Below, in pieces: positions 46,301-57,014 of a stretch of DNA of 64,000 nucleotides; the first letter of the stretch is position 1, and the number at the start of each line of letters is the position of its first letter. Location of the stretch: assembly GCA_036346375.1 (NCBI GenBank), contig CM070501.1, positions 36,848,539-36,912,538 on the forward strand, read 5' to 3'. The notes under the pieces are model-generated. The model ran no database searches. It saw only the letters and a program-made list of their open reading frames with translations, and was not told the origin of the DNA. The DNA is from Guadua angustifolia. Taxonomy: Eukaryota > Streptophyta > Magnoliopsida > Poales > Poaceae. The translations under genes and the position numbers were made by a program.

Positions 46301-48030
46301 TGATTTTCAACTTCAGCCTTAAATATCTTAAACTTATCTAATGCTTCTGATCGTTCTTTAATCGGATAGATATAGCCATAACGCGAAAAATCATCAGTGA
46401 ACGTTATGAATGAATCAAAACCATCCACTGACTTCACAGGAAAAGGACCACAGATATCTGTGTGAACAATTTCTAAAATTCCTGTGCTTCGTTTGGCATC
46501 TTTCTTAATTTGCTTAACATATTTTCCCTTAATGCAATCAATGCAGTGTTCTGAATCTGAGAAGTCCAACGGGTGGAGAATTTCTTCTTTAATTAATCTC
46601 TCAATCCTCCCCCTCGAAATATGGCCTAAACGACAGTGCCATAATTTCGAAGACGTTTCACTTTCACTTCTCTTTCGCTTATTACATTCATTCTTCGATG
46701 AAGAGGTATTCACAACATTCACATCATTACTTTGGGAAAGTAAATAAAGCTTGTCTTGCATGAAGGCAAGACCAATATCAATATTATTTGATTGAATCAA
46801 ACATTTCTTATTTCCAAAATGACATGTATAGCCATCGTCATCTAAACAGGATACTGAAATCAAATTCCTCCTCATGGAGGGTACAACTAAGACATTATGT
46901 AAATTGAGAATGAAGCCATTATTCAATTCTAAGGGGAGGTCTCCGATGGCTTCAACATCTTCCTCGATGCCATTGGCGACTCTAATGCTTCTTTCTCCTC
47001 TTTTCAGGATCCTCTTCGTACGGAATCCCTGCAAAGAATTTGCAACATGAATAGTTGCACCTGAGTCAATCCACCATGTATGAGTGGGAAAATCTAAGTA
47101 CAGGGATTCATCTATGAATGTAATTTGATACTTACCATTCTTGTTCAGCCATTTAAGAAACTGAACGCAGTCCTTCATGTAGTGCCCCTTCTGATTGCAA
47201 TGCCTACATGTATCTTTGTCCACCTCTGCTGGACCCTTGCCTTTGCCATTTTGAGGCTTCTGGCCTGAGGTAAATCTCTTATTCTGAGGTTTACCTTTGT
47301 TCTTAAAAGAAGGCTTAGACTTGCTCTGGAAATTGCTCTTCTTGTTTTCTGATGACTTGAAATGATTGATATGATCAAGCCTCTGAGCTCTAAGCCTTTC
47401 TTGCTCTTGAGCACACATACCCATCAGTTTTTCTATATTCCATTTTTCATTAATGGAGTTGTAATTTACTGCAAAAGTCTCATATTCCTTAGGCAAGGAG
47501 TTTATGATAAATTGCACTAAATATCCTTCTGAAATCTCCATTTCCATGGTTTTCAGCTTAGAGGCTATATTGCTCATCTTCAGAATGTGCTCTCTAATGT
47601 TACTTTGCCCATCAAACTTCTCATTTGCAAGTCTTTGCATAAGAGTGTTTGTATACATCTTAGTAGAGCCAGTGAACTGACTCTGAACTTTGCTAAGATA
47701 TTCCTTAGCACTGGCACATTCTGGGATAGCACCCCTTATACCTTCCACGATGGAATTCTTAATTACCATCATGCATTTTCTGTTCGAGTTTTCCCACTTC
47801 ACACGCTCTAAGTCGTATGCCATTCTTACGGTAGCATTATTTTCAGCACCCGGTTGACCATCAGGGATCAACTGGGCCTCAGTGGGACGATCATGCATGA
47901 TTGCATAATCAATATCTGAGAGAGCGAGTGCCATCTCAATCTTCTCCCTCCAAGAGGGATAATTCCCCCCATTCAGGGGCTCAATAGCAGAAATCAGACT
48001 TAGAACATTTGAAGTGTTCGCAGCTTCAAA
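46105..48030 (-). pseudogene. copia Gag-protease-integrase frame
   Basis: A 609-codon open frame from ATG 47934. The same frame continues upstream (NVLSLISAIEPLNGGNYPSW), so the true Gag start is probably near 48030. Gag contains one zinc knuckle, CRHCNQKGHYMKDC. The aspartic protease site is DSGATIHV. The pre-integrase zinc finger is visible (LWHCRLGHISRGR then CIDCIKGK), and the integrase core opens HTDICGPF with ITFTDDFSRYG. Gag packages RNA, the protease cuts the polyprotein, and integrase inserts the DNA. The frame dies in the tandem duplication near 46.1-46.3 kb. Confidence 0.95.
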
Positions 48031-49162
48031 AGAAAATATAACTTAATCAGAATACTGAAATAAAATGCATGAATTAATTCAACGTTGGTTTAATTAAAAC
48101 ATGCTCTTAACAGGAAAAAATTGTTCTACTTCTAAATCACCGTTGGGCAGAATTAGAATGGAACAAATTTTAAACTTAAATATTGTGGAAAATTTTATCA
48201 TCAACGTTGGTCAGAAGATAAAAGTCCCACACTGAGAATAAACTTAATATTATTACGGCAAATTTTATCATCAACTTTGGTCAGAAGATAAAATTCCCGT
48301 ACTAAAAACAAACTTAATTTAATTTTCTAATTAACTTTTCACGTTGGATCCAATTTAACCAGAAAAAAATAAACTTAAACTCAGCAGCGGAAACATACAT
48401 AAAATTAACTTAGTGCTTGAATTAATTATTTACTGCTAAAACAGTAATTAAACTAATTATTCACTGCAGCATAAAAAAATAAAATTTACTGTTCATTTTA
48501 CTGTTCATACCCTAAATTCTGGCCCAAAACGGCCTCTCAGATCAAGACGGTCACCGTGCCAAGAAAACTTGGGCTCGGGGCTTTTCACTTCACTTTGGGC
48601 CAAAAGTGGCTAAGTAGGACAGCGCCATTGCCACGCCGTCCGATCTGCATCGACGGCTGGGAGGACTTCTCAGCGGGTTTAAAACGCGAAAATTTCGGCC
48701 CCCCCGAAAAACCCTAATTCAGCGGGATGGAGAGGGAGACCGAGGAAACGGCGGCGCCGTCGCAGGCCCTCTCGCCGGTGCTCGCGACCGCCCGTGGGTG
48801 GACGCGGTGCCGTCGAGCAGCCCTGCGGCGGTGCCCTAAAACCGCGCGCATGGATCCGAAGAGGAACACGGCGACGGCTATGGAGAGGTTTCTTCCCGTG
48901 GCCACCGTCCATGACGACGAGCACGGCGACCCCAGGTAGGGTTTCTTTCTCCCTTTTCTTATGCGGTTCTACGGGATTTGGGAATTTCTTAATGAACAAT
49001 CGCGCTAGGGTTTCTAAATTTTGGGGAAAGGTTCAATCCGAGAGCAACAAAGTTCTACCTCTCCTTCTATCTTCTTTTCTATTCGTGTTCTAGCCCAAAA
49101 ATTGGCACAAAACCGAAGGATTCTTCATCTAGAGTTTATGATCTAGGCACTACAACACTTGC
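48031..49162 (-). other. copia 5' leader
   Basis: About 1.1 kb between the PBS and Gag. It holds a GC-rich patch at 48600-48990 with short frames on both strands and no recognised product. Confidence 0.6.
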
Positions 49163-49173
49163 TCTGATACCAT
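49162..49173 (-). other. Primer-binding site of the copia element
   Basis: On the minus strand tggtatcagagc follows the 5' LTR after one spacer base. It is complementary to the 3' end of initiator methionine tRNA, the usual copia primer. Confidence 0.92.
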
Positions 49174-49628
49174 TGATAGAAATCTAAGGACCTTAGCGCC
49201 TAAATCAACACCTAGATGAGAAGCTTAGTGAAAATACCTTCGGGTTTAGGGTTTGACGATGAGGACGCCATTAATTTGCTTGGCACGGAGATGAAGAAGA
49301 GGCGTCCGTAGAGGAAGAAGAAGGCGACAGCGTCCAGCGTCGGCTCCGGGTTCACCTTTCCCTTTCTTCACGTCCCGTCGGAGAGGAAGTAGATGGAAGA
49401 AGAACGGCGGTGCCTTCCGTGACTCCGTGCGCAATAGATCGGATCTTCTAGGGTTTGTGGGAGCAAGGTCAAGCAGGAACGTTGGTTCTGTGCGGTTCTT
49501 GACTCCTTTTATATGGCGACGGAGCAACAGGGGGCCACAACCAGAACGGTGGGTTGCGCCCCCGATCGTATAAAGATCGTGCAGTAGGACTCGGTCTTTG
49601 ACCGAGCCACCCGAGATCAAAACTAACA
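49174..49628 (-). repeat. 5' LTR of the copia element
   Basis: 455 bp. Compared with the other LTR, it lacks single bases mainly at G or C runs (for example ttccgtgactccgtg against ttcccgtgactcccgtg). Confidence 0.95.
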
Positions 49629-49633
49629 CAAAT

Positions 49634-50604
49634 GACTGAAATGGTCTTCTTTGTGCAAAGATTCAGAATTCCGTATTCTTTTTGCACCACTTTTAGCGCA
49701 AAATTGAAGTTACAGCTACACTAAGTCTACTTCATGCTTAAAAGTTGTCTACTTCAAGTGCAACCTTACATCACGGTCAATGTTCCTTCTCTTGAAAGAG
49801 AGTGCTTCCTCTTGTTTTAGTGTTCGTAGCTGTGTTCAGAAACTAATTATTGTAAATCACTTCTTTCTTCCCAAGAAAGTTATCCTAATTCCCTCTCCAG
49901 TCTTCAAATTTTCCATTTGGTGATTTGACGCGCAGGTTCACATGTTTTTTTTTAATGTTCTCTCACTGATTAGCATTGCAAGAGCCCTGTTTGTTTAGTG
50001 CCGCTACTATGCTCCTGCAAAAACTAAGCTATACAAATCCTAGAGTGGCGTTGTTAGTAGTTGACTAGCTAGTGGATGGCTAAAAATAAGACCCTTCACA
50101 TGCTTTAAAATTTATACTTTTTTAGAGAAATTTTACGATGCATTATACTGGTAATATATATTGGAAATATTTTTACTACTCTATTATCAGAGGAAATATA
50201 AATAAATTTTAGTTAATATGATCTATCGAAAAGAATGAACGTATAAGCACTACTCGCCAGTGTATAAGATGTACAACACTGTGGCGCTGTAGGTATATGT
50301 ACCTTCCGGAGTTCAAAACTTAGGCAACTATGAAGAGATTATCTACAGATCAGTGATCTATAGCCAAAGAACTAATATCGATAGTTGAGTCTAGTACTTC
50401 TATTTTGATTTTTTTTTCCTTCTCTATGTCAGTTTCATGATCAAGAAACAAGAACATTACTTGGGTTCAACTACTACCAAACAACTCTCAGACGATCGCA
50501 AACACAGCTGAATTTAGTGAAGCACTCGCTCTTGAAAACCTCTGAGTTCTATATAACGAAATCACAAAAGACTCACATAACTCGTGCTCTCTTCAGCACA
50601 TTCA
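49634..50604. other. No gene; AT-rich intergenic DNA
   Basis: No frame above chance, no inverted ends seen. Confidence 0.45.
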
Positions 50605-50612
50605 GGTTGTGC

Positions 50613-50872
50613 CAGGGGCGGAGCCAAATGGTTGGCACGTTGGTCCATGGCACAACCAATATTCTGGTCCGCTGAGTATTGTTTAGCTTTCTGCTCTATA
50701 GCCTAATATAAGGAAGAAGAAGTAAAAAGATAATATTCTCTGAACTATTGTAAAACCTTATTATTATCTTCGTATATATTGTGTTTTTGATATATTTTTA
50801 TGTTATATGTTGCCTTACTACCTTTTTTTTTTAAGTTGGACCAACCTTACCTAAATCCTAACTACGCCACTG
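50613..50872. mobile_element. 260-bp hAT MITE
   Basis: A perfect 8-bp target duplication, ggttgtgc, lies at 50605-50612 and 50873-50880. The left end is caggggcggagcc. The right end, inverted, is cagtggcgtagtt. This is the terminal pattern of a common grass hAT family. The interior is AT-rich and non-coding. Confidence 0.93.
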
Positions 50873-51013
50873 GGTTGTGCTAAATTTGCAAAAGGGAGGC
50901 ATAGAAGCAAAGCAAGCGAGCAAATTAGTCTAATCAGTAGTAGTAATACTAGTTAGTTTTAGGCTGGGCAACGAGCATCCGCTATATACTAATGCTTCAC
51001 ACACGCTACAAGT

Positions 51014-51517
51014 TCACTCCCACAGCGGGCTGACGTACAGTTGCTCCGTGCAGGCCTCGCCACCGTAGGAGGCCGGGCAAAACGAGTAGTAGCTTCTCCC
51101 GTCGTCCCACTCCGTGATCATGCCGTCCATGTACCACTCCCCCATGCAGTCGCCGGTGAAGGGGCCCACGGCAGCGGTCTCCATCTCCTCCGTCCAGTAC
51201 TCGATGGGGTCGTCGTTGTTCACGACGTACGGCGCCGGGGAGGAGTACCCGCACCCCTCGAAGTCGGAGATGATGTCGTCGAGCAAGCAGTCCTCGCAGC
51301 CCTCCTGGTGCGGGTGGATCGAGTTCATCTCCTGGCTCTGGCTTCCCCAGCCGTCGCCGACGACTTCGGCCGCGAAGCCGAGCTGATGACTGTTGTGCCT
51401 TACCCCCTCCTCAGCGGCGATCGACGAGTGCAGGAGCTCGACGAGCAGCTCGCCGTCGATCTCCGGCACCTCCATAACATCTTCTTGCTGCTGCTGCTGC
51501 TCCTCGATGGAATCCAT
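51014..51517 (-). CDS. Small acidic protein of unknown function
   Basis: The 167-codon frame on the minus strand starts at ATG 51517 (MDSIEEQQQQQEDV). An upstream extension to 51535 would need a TTG start, so I reject it. The protein is strongly acidic and rich in Gly, Ser and Tyr. It has a short helical Leu-rich piece (ELLVELLHSS, about residues 23-32), two Cys in GCEDCLLDDIISDFEGC, and a conserved-looking aromatic C-terminus (EWYMDGMITEW, YYSFCPASYG, LYVSPLWE). It has no signal peptide or membrane segment. I do not recognise the family. The acidic and aromatic make-up would suit a regulatory or activation-type protein. A clean TATA box and high coding GC support a real single-exon gene. Confidence 0.75.
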   Translation of the reverse strand: MDSIEEQQQQQEDVMEVPEIDGELLVELLHSSIAAEEGVRHNSHQLGFAAEVVGDGWGSQSQEMNSIHPHQEGCEDCLLDDIISDFEGCGYSSPAPYVVNNDDPIEYWTEEMETAAVGPFTGDCMGEWYMDGMITEWDDGRSYYSFCPASYGGEACTEQLYVSPLWE

Positions 51518-51531
51518 ATAGAAACGGAACT

Positions 51532-51552
51532 TCAAGAGGAGGGAATGTTCAT
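51532..51552 (-). CDS. Six-codon upstream ORF
   Basis: An ATG at 51552 opens MNIPSS and stops at TGA 51534-51532, 14 bases before the main ATG. It lies downstream of the predicted transcription start, so it could reduce or regulate translation of the main frame. This is seen only in sequence. Confidence 0.45.
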   Translation of the reverse strand: MNIPSS

Positions 51553-51605
51553 GTATTTGTGCGCTGATCGATCGTGGCAGGACGGTAATGACGAAGTGTG
51601 AAGCG

Positions 51606-51612
51606 TTTTATA
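51606..51612 (-). promoter_or_regulatory. TATA box of the small acidic protein gene
   Basis: Reverse complement reads TATAAAA in ctataaaacg, 89 bases before the ATG. It predicts a start near 51580 and a 5' UTR of about 60 bases. Confidence 0.7.
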
Positions 51613-51719
51613 GCGCGAGGTGGGGGCGTGCCAGCTGCGGTTGCCGAATCGGCCATGAAGGCCGAGTGACCGGCCGGTCTCGCACCTAAGCGGCATGTGG
51701 ACCGGGCGCCACTTGCAGG

Positions 51720-52850
51720 CATTGATGGCTAGTGTTGATTTATACCCGAGAGATAATTATGGATCACGTGTGACGTGGGCTTTATACCATATTCGGGCTT
51801 TAATGTAGAGGTCCATTGAGAGGCTATATAAAGGGATGGAGTGGAGGCCAAAAAAGGGCGAAGTTCTCCTCTCCACCAAAACCCTAGCCGTCATCTCCTA
51901 TCTGTGCGTCACGCCGTCACGGTGCTAGCACACTGATGCACGGAATTCCTCCTGTATGTGTGTGTGGACTACGTAGAGACGTTGCTGCGACTGTGACGTT
52001 GATTAGGACAACCGCGACAAGGAGGAGACGTTGCTCGCGGACGATCGACTTCAGTAAGAAGACGATCGGCTTGCGAGGAGGAGATGGTCACTCCATGGAC
52101 AATCATCTACTTCTACTACATCGACGCGTGCTACATCGAACCGGCTGTTTGACCTTTCCTTCCGCTGCACTGCGCGTCTAATGGTAACAATCTATAATCC
52201 CCTTCTTATAAGAAGGTTTCTGGTTTATACGATAGATTTTTTTTATGCTAGCGTAGCATATTGTGTATCCCTTCGGCTAGTGCTGCTCGCTCCGAGCAAA
52301 GATTGGCTTTGTTCGGAGCAACACCCAATCATTTCACTAATGCGGCTTCTCGCTCTATTGCATGTAGTGGTACGTAGTACTACTACTCCAGCTTGGCATA
52401 CAATACAAAGCATCTAGAAAGTGTTACGGAGGCAAGAAGAAGTACTGAAATTAATTAAGTGCGGGGAACAGATCGAAGAGAGAGTTTCTTATGGATACCA
52501 AACCATGGCAGTACGAGGTGTCGGATCCAGGAGCACAGAATTGGTAGAAGATGCTGAGGTGGTGTTCAAACCTCAAATGATGCTCAAACCTTTTCTGGAC
52601 CATGTTTGTGTACCTGACTTCAAACTAGAAACAGGTTTCATCGTTTTGGTCTGTGACAGATTCTGCACGGACTAAACTGTTACGTTTCCAGTACAGACAA
52701 GGGACGTTAGGCGCCTGCTAGCTCCAAGGGTTGGCCTGTTCACCATTAATGTGTTGTTAGCGAGGTTCAGCTGTCCGGGACATGGAGAGAAAATTCAGTC
52801 CATATCCATTGCACAGTCGCGCTGCTGAGATAGGCACCTACTTGATTAGT
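51720..52850 (+). other. Possible LTR fragment with its own TATA box, no host gene
   Basis: A TATA box (ctatataaag) lies at 51823-51832. It is followed by aaaaccctagccgtc and a GC-richer stretch to about 52190, resembling the promoter part of a plant LTR. No second LTR or coding domain was found. Open frames of about 80 codons at 51936-52675 have no recognised motif. Confidence 0.3.
51765..51770. promoter_or_regulatory. G-box/ABRE-like CACGTG
   Basis: tcacgtgtgacgtgg contains a perfect G-box plus a second ACGT core, a pair often seen in ABA-responsive promoters. It lies 250 bp upstream of the small acidic gene. It may instead belong to the LTR-like DNA that follows. Confidence 0.4.
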
Positions 52851-53480
52851 TTTTTTAATGGAAACTGCAGGGGAGGCGTCTACAGTATATAAATTACATA
52901 GTATATATGAAAGGAAAAGAGAGTTATTTACAAGAGGAAAGAAATTAAAGAAAGGAGAATGTACAGTCTAAACAAAGGCAAAGAAACTTATTAGAAAGAG
53001 TCTAGCCAATCCAAAATTTGTTGTTTATGGTCCTCCTTTATTCGTTGCACATGCAGAGCAAGCTGATTCTTAAACAGATACTTCCAATTTGTAACGCTTG
53101 GAGTTTTATTTTCGAAGATCTTGACATTTCTTTGCTTTCCAAATCTGCCAAGCCGCTAAAATAAATATTTCCACGAAGTTGCTTGTGCTAGCACTCAGCC
53201 TGGTTCTTTCAGTCATCTGTGTTGTCTCAGCTTATATTTTTTATATTCCCGCAGTACCGACTAAAGGAGCAATCAAAGAAAAGACGATTTAAAGTTTCCT
53301 CTTCACTGTCTTGGCAGAGAACACAGTAGTTACCATCTTCAATGATAAAATGTCTTCTTCTCAGCAAATCCTCGGCATTGAGGCGATATAGCGTGCGCCT
53401 GGAAGAGGCGGGATTGCAGGGAAGGTGAAAAACGCCCATGTTTGGGCTGCTGAACGCAGCAGCGACCACACCATGGTAGA
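52851..53480 (-). mobile_element. 5'-truncated L1-type LINE fragment
   Basis: The minus-strand frame at 53227-53469 is a piece of the C-terminal zf-RVT region of a LINE ORF2. It shows LYRLNAEDLLRRRHFIIEDG, then CVLC and ETLNRLFFDCSFSR. Downstream frames degenerate. A T-run at 52851-52857, on the plus strand, could be the remains of a poly(A) tail. No target duplication could be fixed. Confidence 0.75.
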
Positions 53481-53866
53481 TCTGAGCATAGTGACGGTTC
53501 CTTGGCCGTGCGCCTGCTAGGATACTGGTTTACTAGTTACTTAGTTAGTACTAGCTACGACTACATCAGCAGTCAAATGCTCACTTTCCAGAAGAGCAAT
53601 AAAAGATTAGCTACGAGGACTTTGCGGTCCAGAAGTGTAGAGTGTAGTGCGTTGTCGTGGGAGGCTATAGGGCCTAGGAGATCTTGTGTTGTCTTAGACC
53701 ATGATCCATTGATCCTACCGGCTTACGTTACTGTACAGCTACTCCTCGTCGTGGGCCTCGTGGCTTGTGCGATTGTGACCTAAGTAAATCTCATGACTTC
53801 GGCACAGAGGGTGGTGTCACCGGAAGAAAACTTTCTCCAAAATTTTCCGGCCAAGCACATGGCTTG
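53481..53866. other. No gene seen
   Basis: Short intergenic piece. The 93-codon plus frame at 53502-53783 shows no motif. Confidence 0.4.
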
Positions 53867-53875
53867 CTTGAGCCT

Positions 53876-55307
53876 CAGATAGGGGTGGATATCGAGCTGA
53901 CTCGACTCGACTCGGTAGACTCGGTAAGGTAACGAGTTAGCTCGAACTCGACTCGTTATCTTAACGAGTTAGAAGTTCAACTCGACTCGACTCGTTATAA
54001 ACTCGAGTTGGCTCGAACTCGACTCGTTAAACTCGTTAGTAATGTGAGCAAGAGAGCATATATATTTGATTCATGTAGCTCGATTAACTCGTTAGCTCGC
54101 TCGATTAACTCGTTAGGGGATTTAGGGATTTAGTCATTTAGGGGATTTAGGGTTTTTTTTCCATGTAGCTCGATTAACTCGTTAGCTCGCTCGATAACTC
54201 GTTAGCTCGGCTCGTTTAACTCGTTTTTTTAACGAGTTCAAAACCCAGCTCGACTCGACTCGTTAAGAAACGAGTTCGAGTCGAGTTTTCAAGTACTCAT
54301 TTAACTCGCGAGTTTCGAGTTTTTTTTCCACCCCTAGCCTCAGAGGCATATCTCACGAAGGGACATGGGTGTACATATGTGTACCCAAATTTTTTAGAAA
54401 AAATTAATTATATAATATGAATATTACTTATATATATTAATAATAGGACTAAATAAGTATATATATTCACTTATTAACTAATTTTAGTCTATTTTCATTC
54501 TTTCATAACTCTCCTTCTCAACCGGCCATCGTAGCCTATTAGCGAAAAGCTCACACTTTGCATTTCTCAACCGAGCAGAGCACATTGTAAAGTACAACTA
54601 GCCCTAACCGATTTTTTTTTGTCTTTCATGCTCTCTGCCTCTCTCTTTCACTTGGCCTCAGGGTGTCGACCGGTGATACAGTTCGGCAAGTAGCCCGTAG
54701 CGGAAGGATGGGGGCTGAGGCAACAATCGGGCTGTCGACCAAGTAGTAGCCGCAACACTACAGGCTGCACTGCTGCTGCAGCCAATCGACCATATCATAT
54801 AGATTTTCACATATTGTTTCGTTGAATGTTGAGAATTTGAAATGTTTATAAAAGGTGAATTAGTGGGATTAATTAGTTGATTTTGTGATGTAGAGCTTAA
54901 GAAAATTAAGAGGTATTTTGCAGATTGGAAAGCTTTGTGGGATCAATCTGAAAATACACAGAAGGCAACTACAACTACTACATCCACATCAAAACCAATA
55001 CCTATATAGAAAATCTATTTTCGATAATTAATTTTCTGAAAGAACCAACTAAGTATAATGGATGATCAATATTTTTTCTACAAGTTAGTGATGAAGTCGT
55101 AATATCTCACTTCCAAGTTATGGAGTCTCGCGAGTTAATTTGCAATTTTTTCTTTATTATTATGAAATTTTCTAATTTATTGTGACATATTTGCTCTAAT
55201 ATGAATAATTCGTATTTTAATTTTGTTATTGTGAACTTTAAACTCTGATATTGAACAATATCTTGTTAACTCCGTACTTCTATCTGAAAATTCCTGATCC
55301 GCCACTG
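53876..55307. mobile_element. Older hAT-type element, host of a nested hAT
   Basis: The left end reads cag then, after the nested element is removed, aggcatatctc. The right end, inverted, reads cagtggcggatcagg, the common grass hAT terminus. The flanks cttgagcct (53867-53875) and cttgaacct (55308-55316) match at 8 of 9 positions. The interior (gtgtacatatgtgtaccca, about 54370) is typical of this family. It is non-coding and about 970 bp without the nested element. Confidence 0.65.
53880..54336. mobile_element. 457-bp nested hAT MITE with CTCGA-rich body
   Basis: A perfect 8-bp target duplication, gcctcaga, lies at 53872-53879 and 54337-54344. The ends are taggggtgg and ccaccccta, perfect inverted repeats. 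The interior is a dense series of actcga, ctcgtta and aacgagtt words that are largely self-complementary, so the whole element folds strongly. Confidence 0.95.
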
Positions 55308-55316
55308 CTTGAACCT

Positions 55317-57014
55317 TGATGGGTGGTAGCCTACTAGCCTTGGTCGGCCTGGGCAAGTTCCTCTGCCTTCCCTCTATGGTCTCCATGGCACATTGGGTTC
55401 TCGTTCACGAACCGGCCAAGCCGAGAACGTCGGCCGATAGCGCCAACGCAATTCACCCACCCTTCCGCTTTATGGCCAACCGTTGGCACATCCATAGGAT
55501 TTGGCCACTTTTTCCATAAAGAAGTCGTAGCCAAACCATGGGCTTGGTGGCACGGCTAAGGCTTATGGTTCATTCGGCCGCAACAGAAAATCCGCTTGGT
55601 TTTCTTTGGCCATGAAACCAAACGCACCCTGGATGCGTTGCCTCAGATGGTTGGATGTTATTAGGGGCGTATGGCTAGCAATGCGGCCGGGCTTATAATT
55701 GGACGGTCCTGCTCTGGCCTACGTGCCGGTATCGTCCTGGGGACGGCAACATGGTCGGGAGGGTGGCATGGTAGGTGCCACCACAGCGGCGAATCATTTG
55801 CCTCGTGGCACCTAGGCACATATCAGGTCAGATGTGGACTTTTACCATCCCAGAATGTGCTCGACCAAGATCCAACATCGTGTTAAGTCCGTGACAGATC
55901 GCAGGAATGCAATTGCGGTTGATTTCTGTGGATCTGATGTCCTGACTCCATGGCAGCAGTAACGAGCTGCCATCACTAGACAGTACAAATCGATGGGTCT
56001 GAGAGGACGACTTTACGTAAACAAGATTGTACAGAAAAATGATGTAGCCGCAGCTTCTGTTACTAAAGTGGTTTTCATCTCGTTCAGCAGCCGATCAACC
56101 TTCGATGCGCGACATGGCCTTGGATGGTGAAAGTAAAAAACAGAGGCAAGTGCAACATAGACCTAAGTGTGACTACTGCAACCTGACTTCTGCGGACTAC
56201 CACGCTCTCGACACGATGCACAAGAGAGTTGAGGTAGCAAGGGGCCAACGATGCGTAGAATAGGTTCCCAACGTGGTCCGGGCTGCAGAAAGTGTTTGTG
56301 ATCACCATTAATCATTGTTTGTGCAGCCCTTATCAATTTAGCAACGTAAATGCATAACAGCACCAGGCACTACAGCTCAAAGCCCTAGTGAAAATTTCCT
56401 CACTGCATGCTTTCCTACTCCGTATAGGATAATCAGTTTCTACGTATATCACTGATAAAATCTCTTGAGAAAATTCGATGCCAGCCATATCAACTACACT
56501 TCAAATAAGCCCCCCACTAGTCTTTTGTTCAGAGAGAGAGAGAGAGATTCATTCTCTGTCTTTTGTCAAATAATCTAGCCTTGCCCTTCAAGAGTTTATG
56601 TGCGGCCCTATTACTCAGTCCAGTATTCAAATTCATCAGGACGAAACAGATACGACCTAATAGACATTTAATCTTACATCTTAATTTCCAAGCCAAAAAC
56701 TGGAACAGCACGTATCATAATTCATAAAATGTTACGAGCGCTTCACAAGTGCAAGCAAAGCTTTGGCAACCATAAGGCACAAGTGTTGCAATTGAACGGT
56801 GGCAAAACACCAACCACGCATGAAAGATCCAACCTAAGTACCAGTGAATCCAGAAGATGCTTCCGCTACACACAAAAACAGAGGGCTTTTCTTTATACAA
56901 GTCATGTCCTGCCAGTGCTGAAGTTGTAACATGCAAAAAACAGGTTACAGCATAACAGCAACACTATGTTTTCATGCACAGTTAGATTTTTACCAGGTTT
57001 ATCCGGATAAAGTA
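55317..57014. other. No gene; intergenic with MITE-like pieces and LARP6-like 3' flank
   Basis: A stretch with ttggccatgaaaccaaac near 55608 looks like a decayed MITE. The frames found at 55316-56363 have no motif. The last few hundred bases before 57015 are the 3' side of the LARP6-like gene and probably include its 3' UTR. Confidence 0.4.

Larger units (their letters stand above)
43004..49628 (-). mobile_element. Complete Ty1/copia LTR retrotransposon (6.6 kb)
   Basis: LTRs at 43004-43465 (3' LTR) and 49174-49628 (5' LTR) flank a minus-strand gag-pol. A 5-bp target duplication, caaat, lies at 42999-43003 and 49629-49633. The primer-binding site after the 5' LTR reads tggtatcagagc, matching initiator Met tRNA. 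A polypurine tract (aagggggagaa) precedes the 3' LTR. The order is Gag, protease, integrase, RT, RNase H, which defines copia. Coding frames are broken by many one-base indels, so it is not autonomous as written. Confidence 0.96.

Noticed and set aside
48727..49093. Plus-strand frames of 70-99 codons in the copia leader
   Set aside because: They lie inside the retroelement between PBS and Gag, on the strand opposite to its transcription, with no motif.
51518..51535. N-terminal extension (KFRFY) of the small acidic protein
   Set aside because: It would need TTG as start codon; the first in-frame ATG is at 51517.
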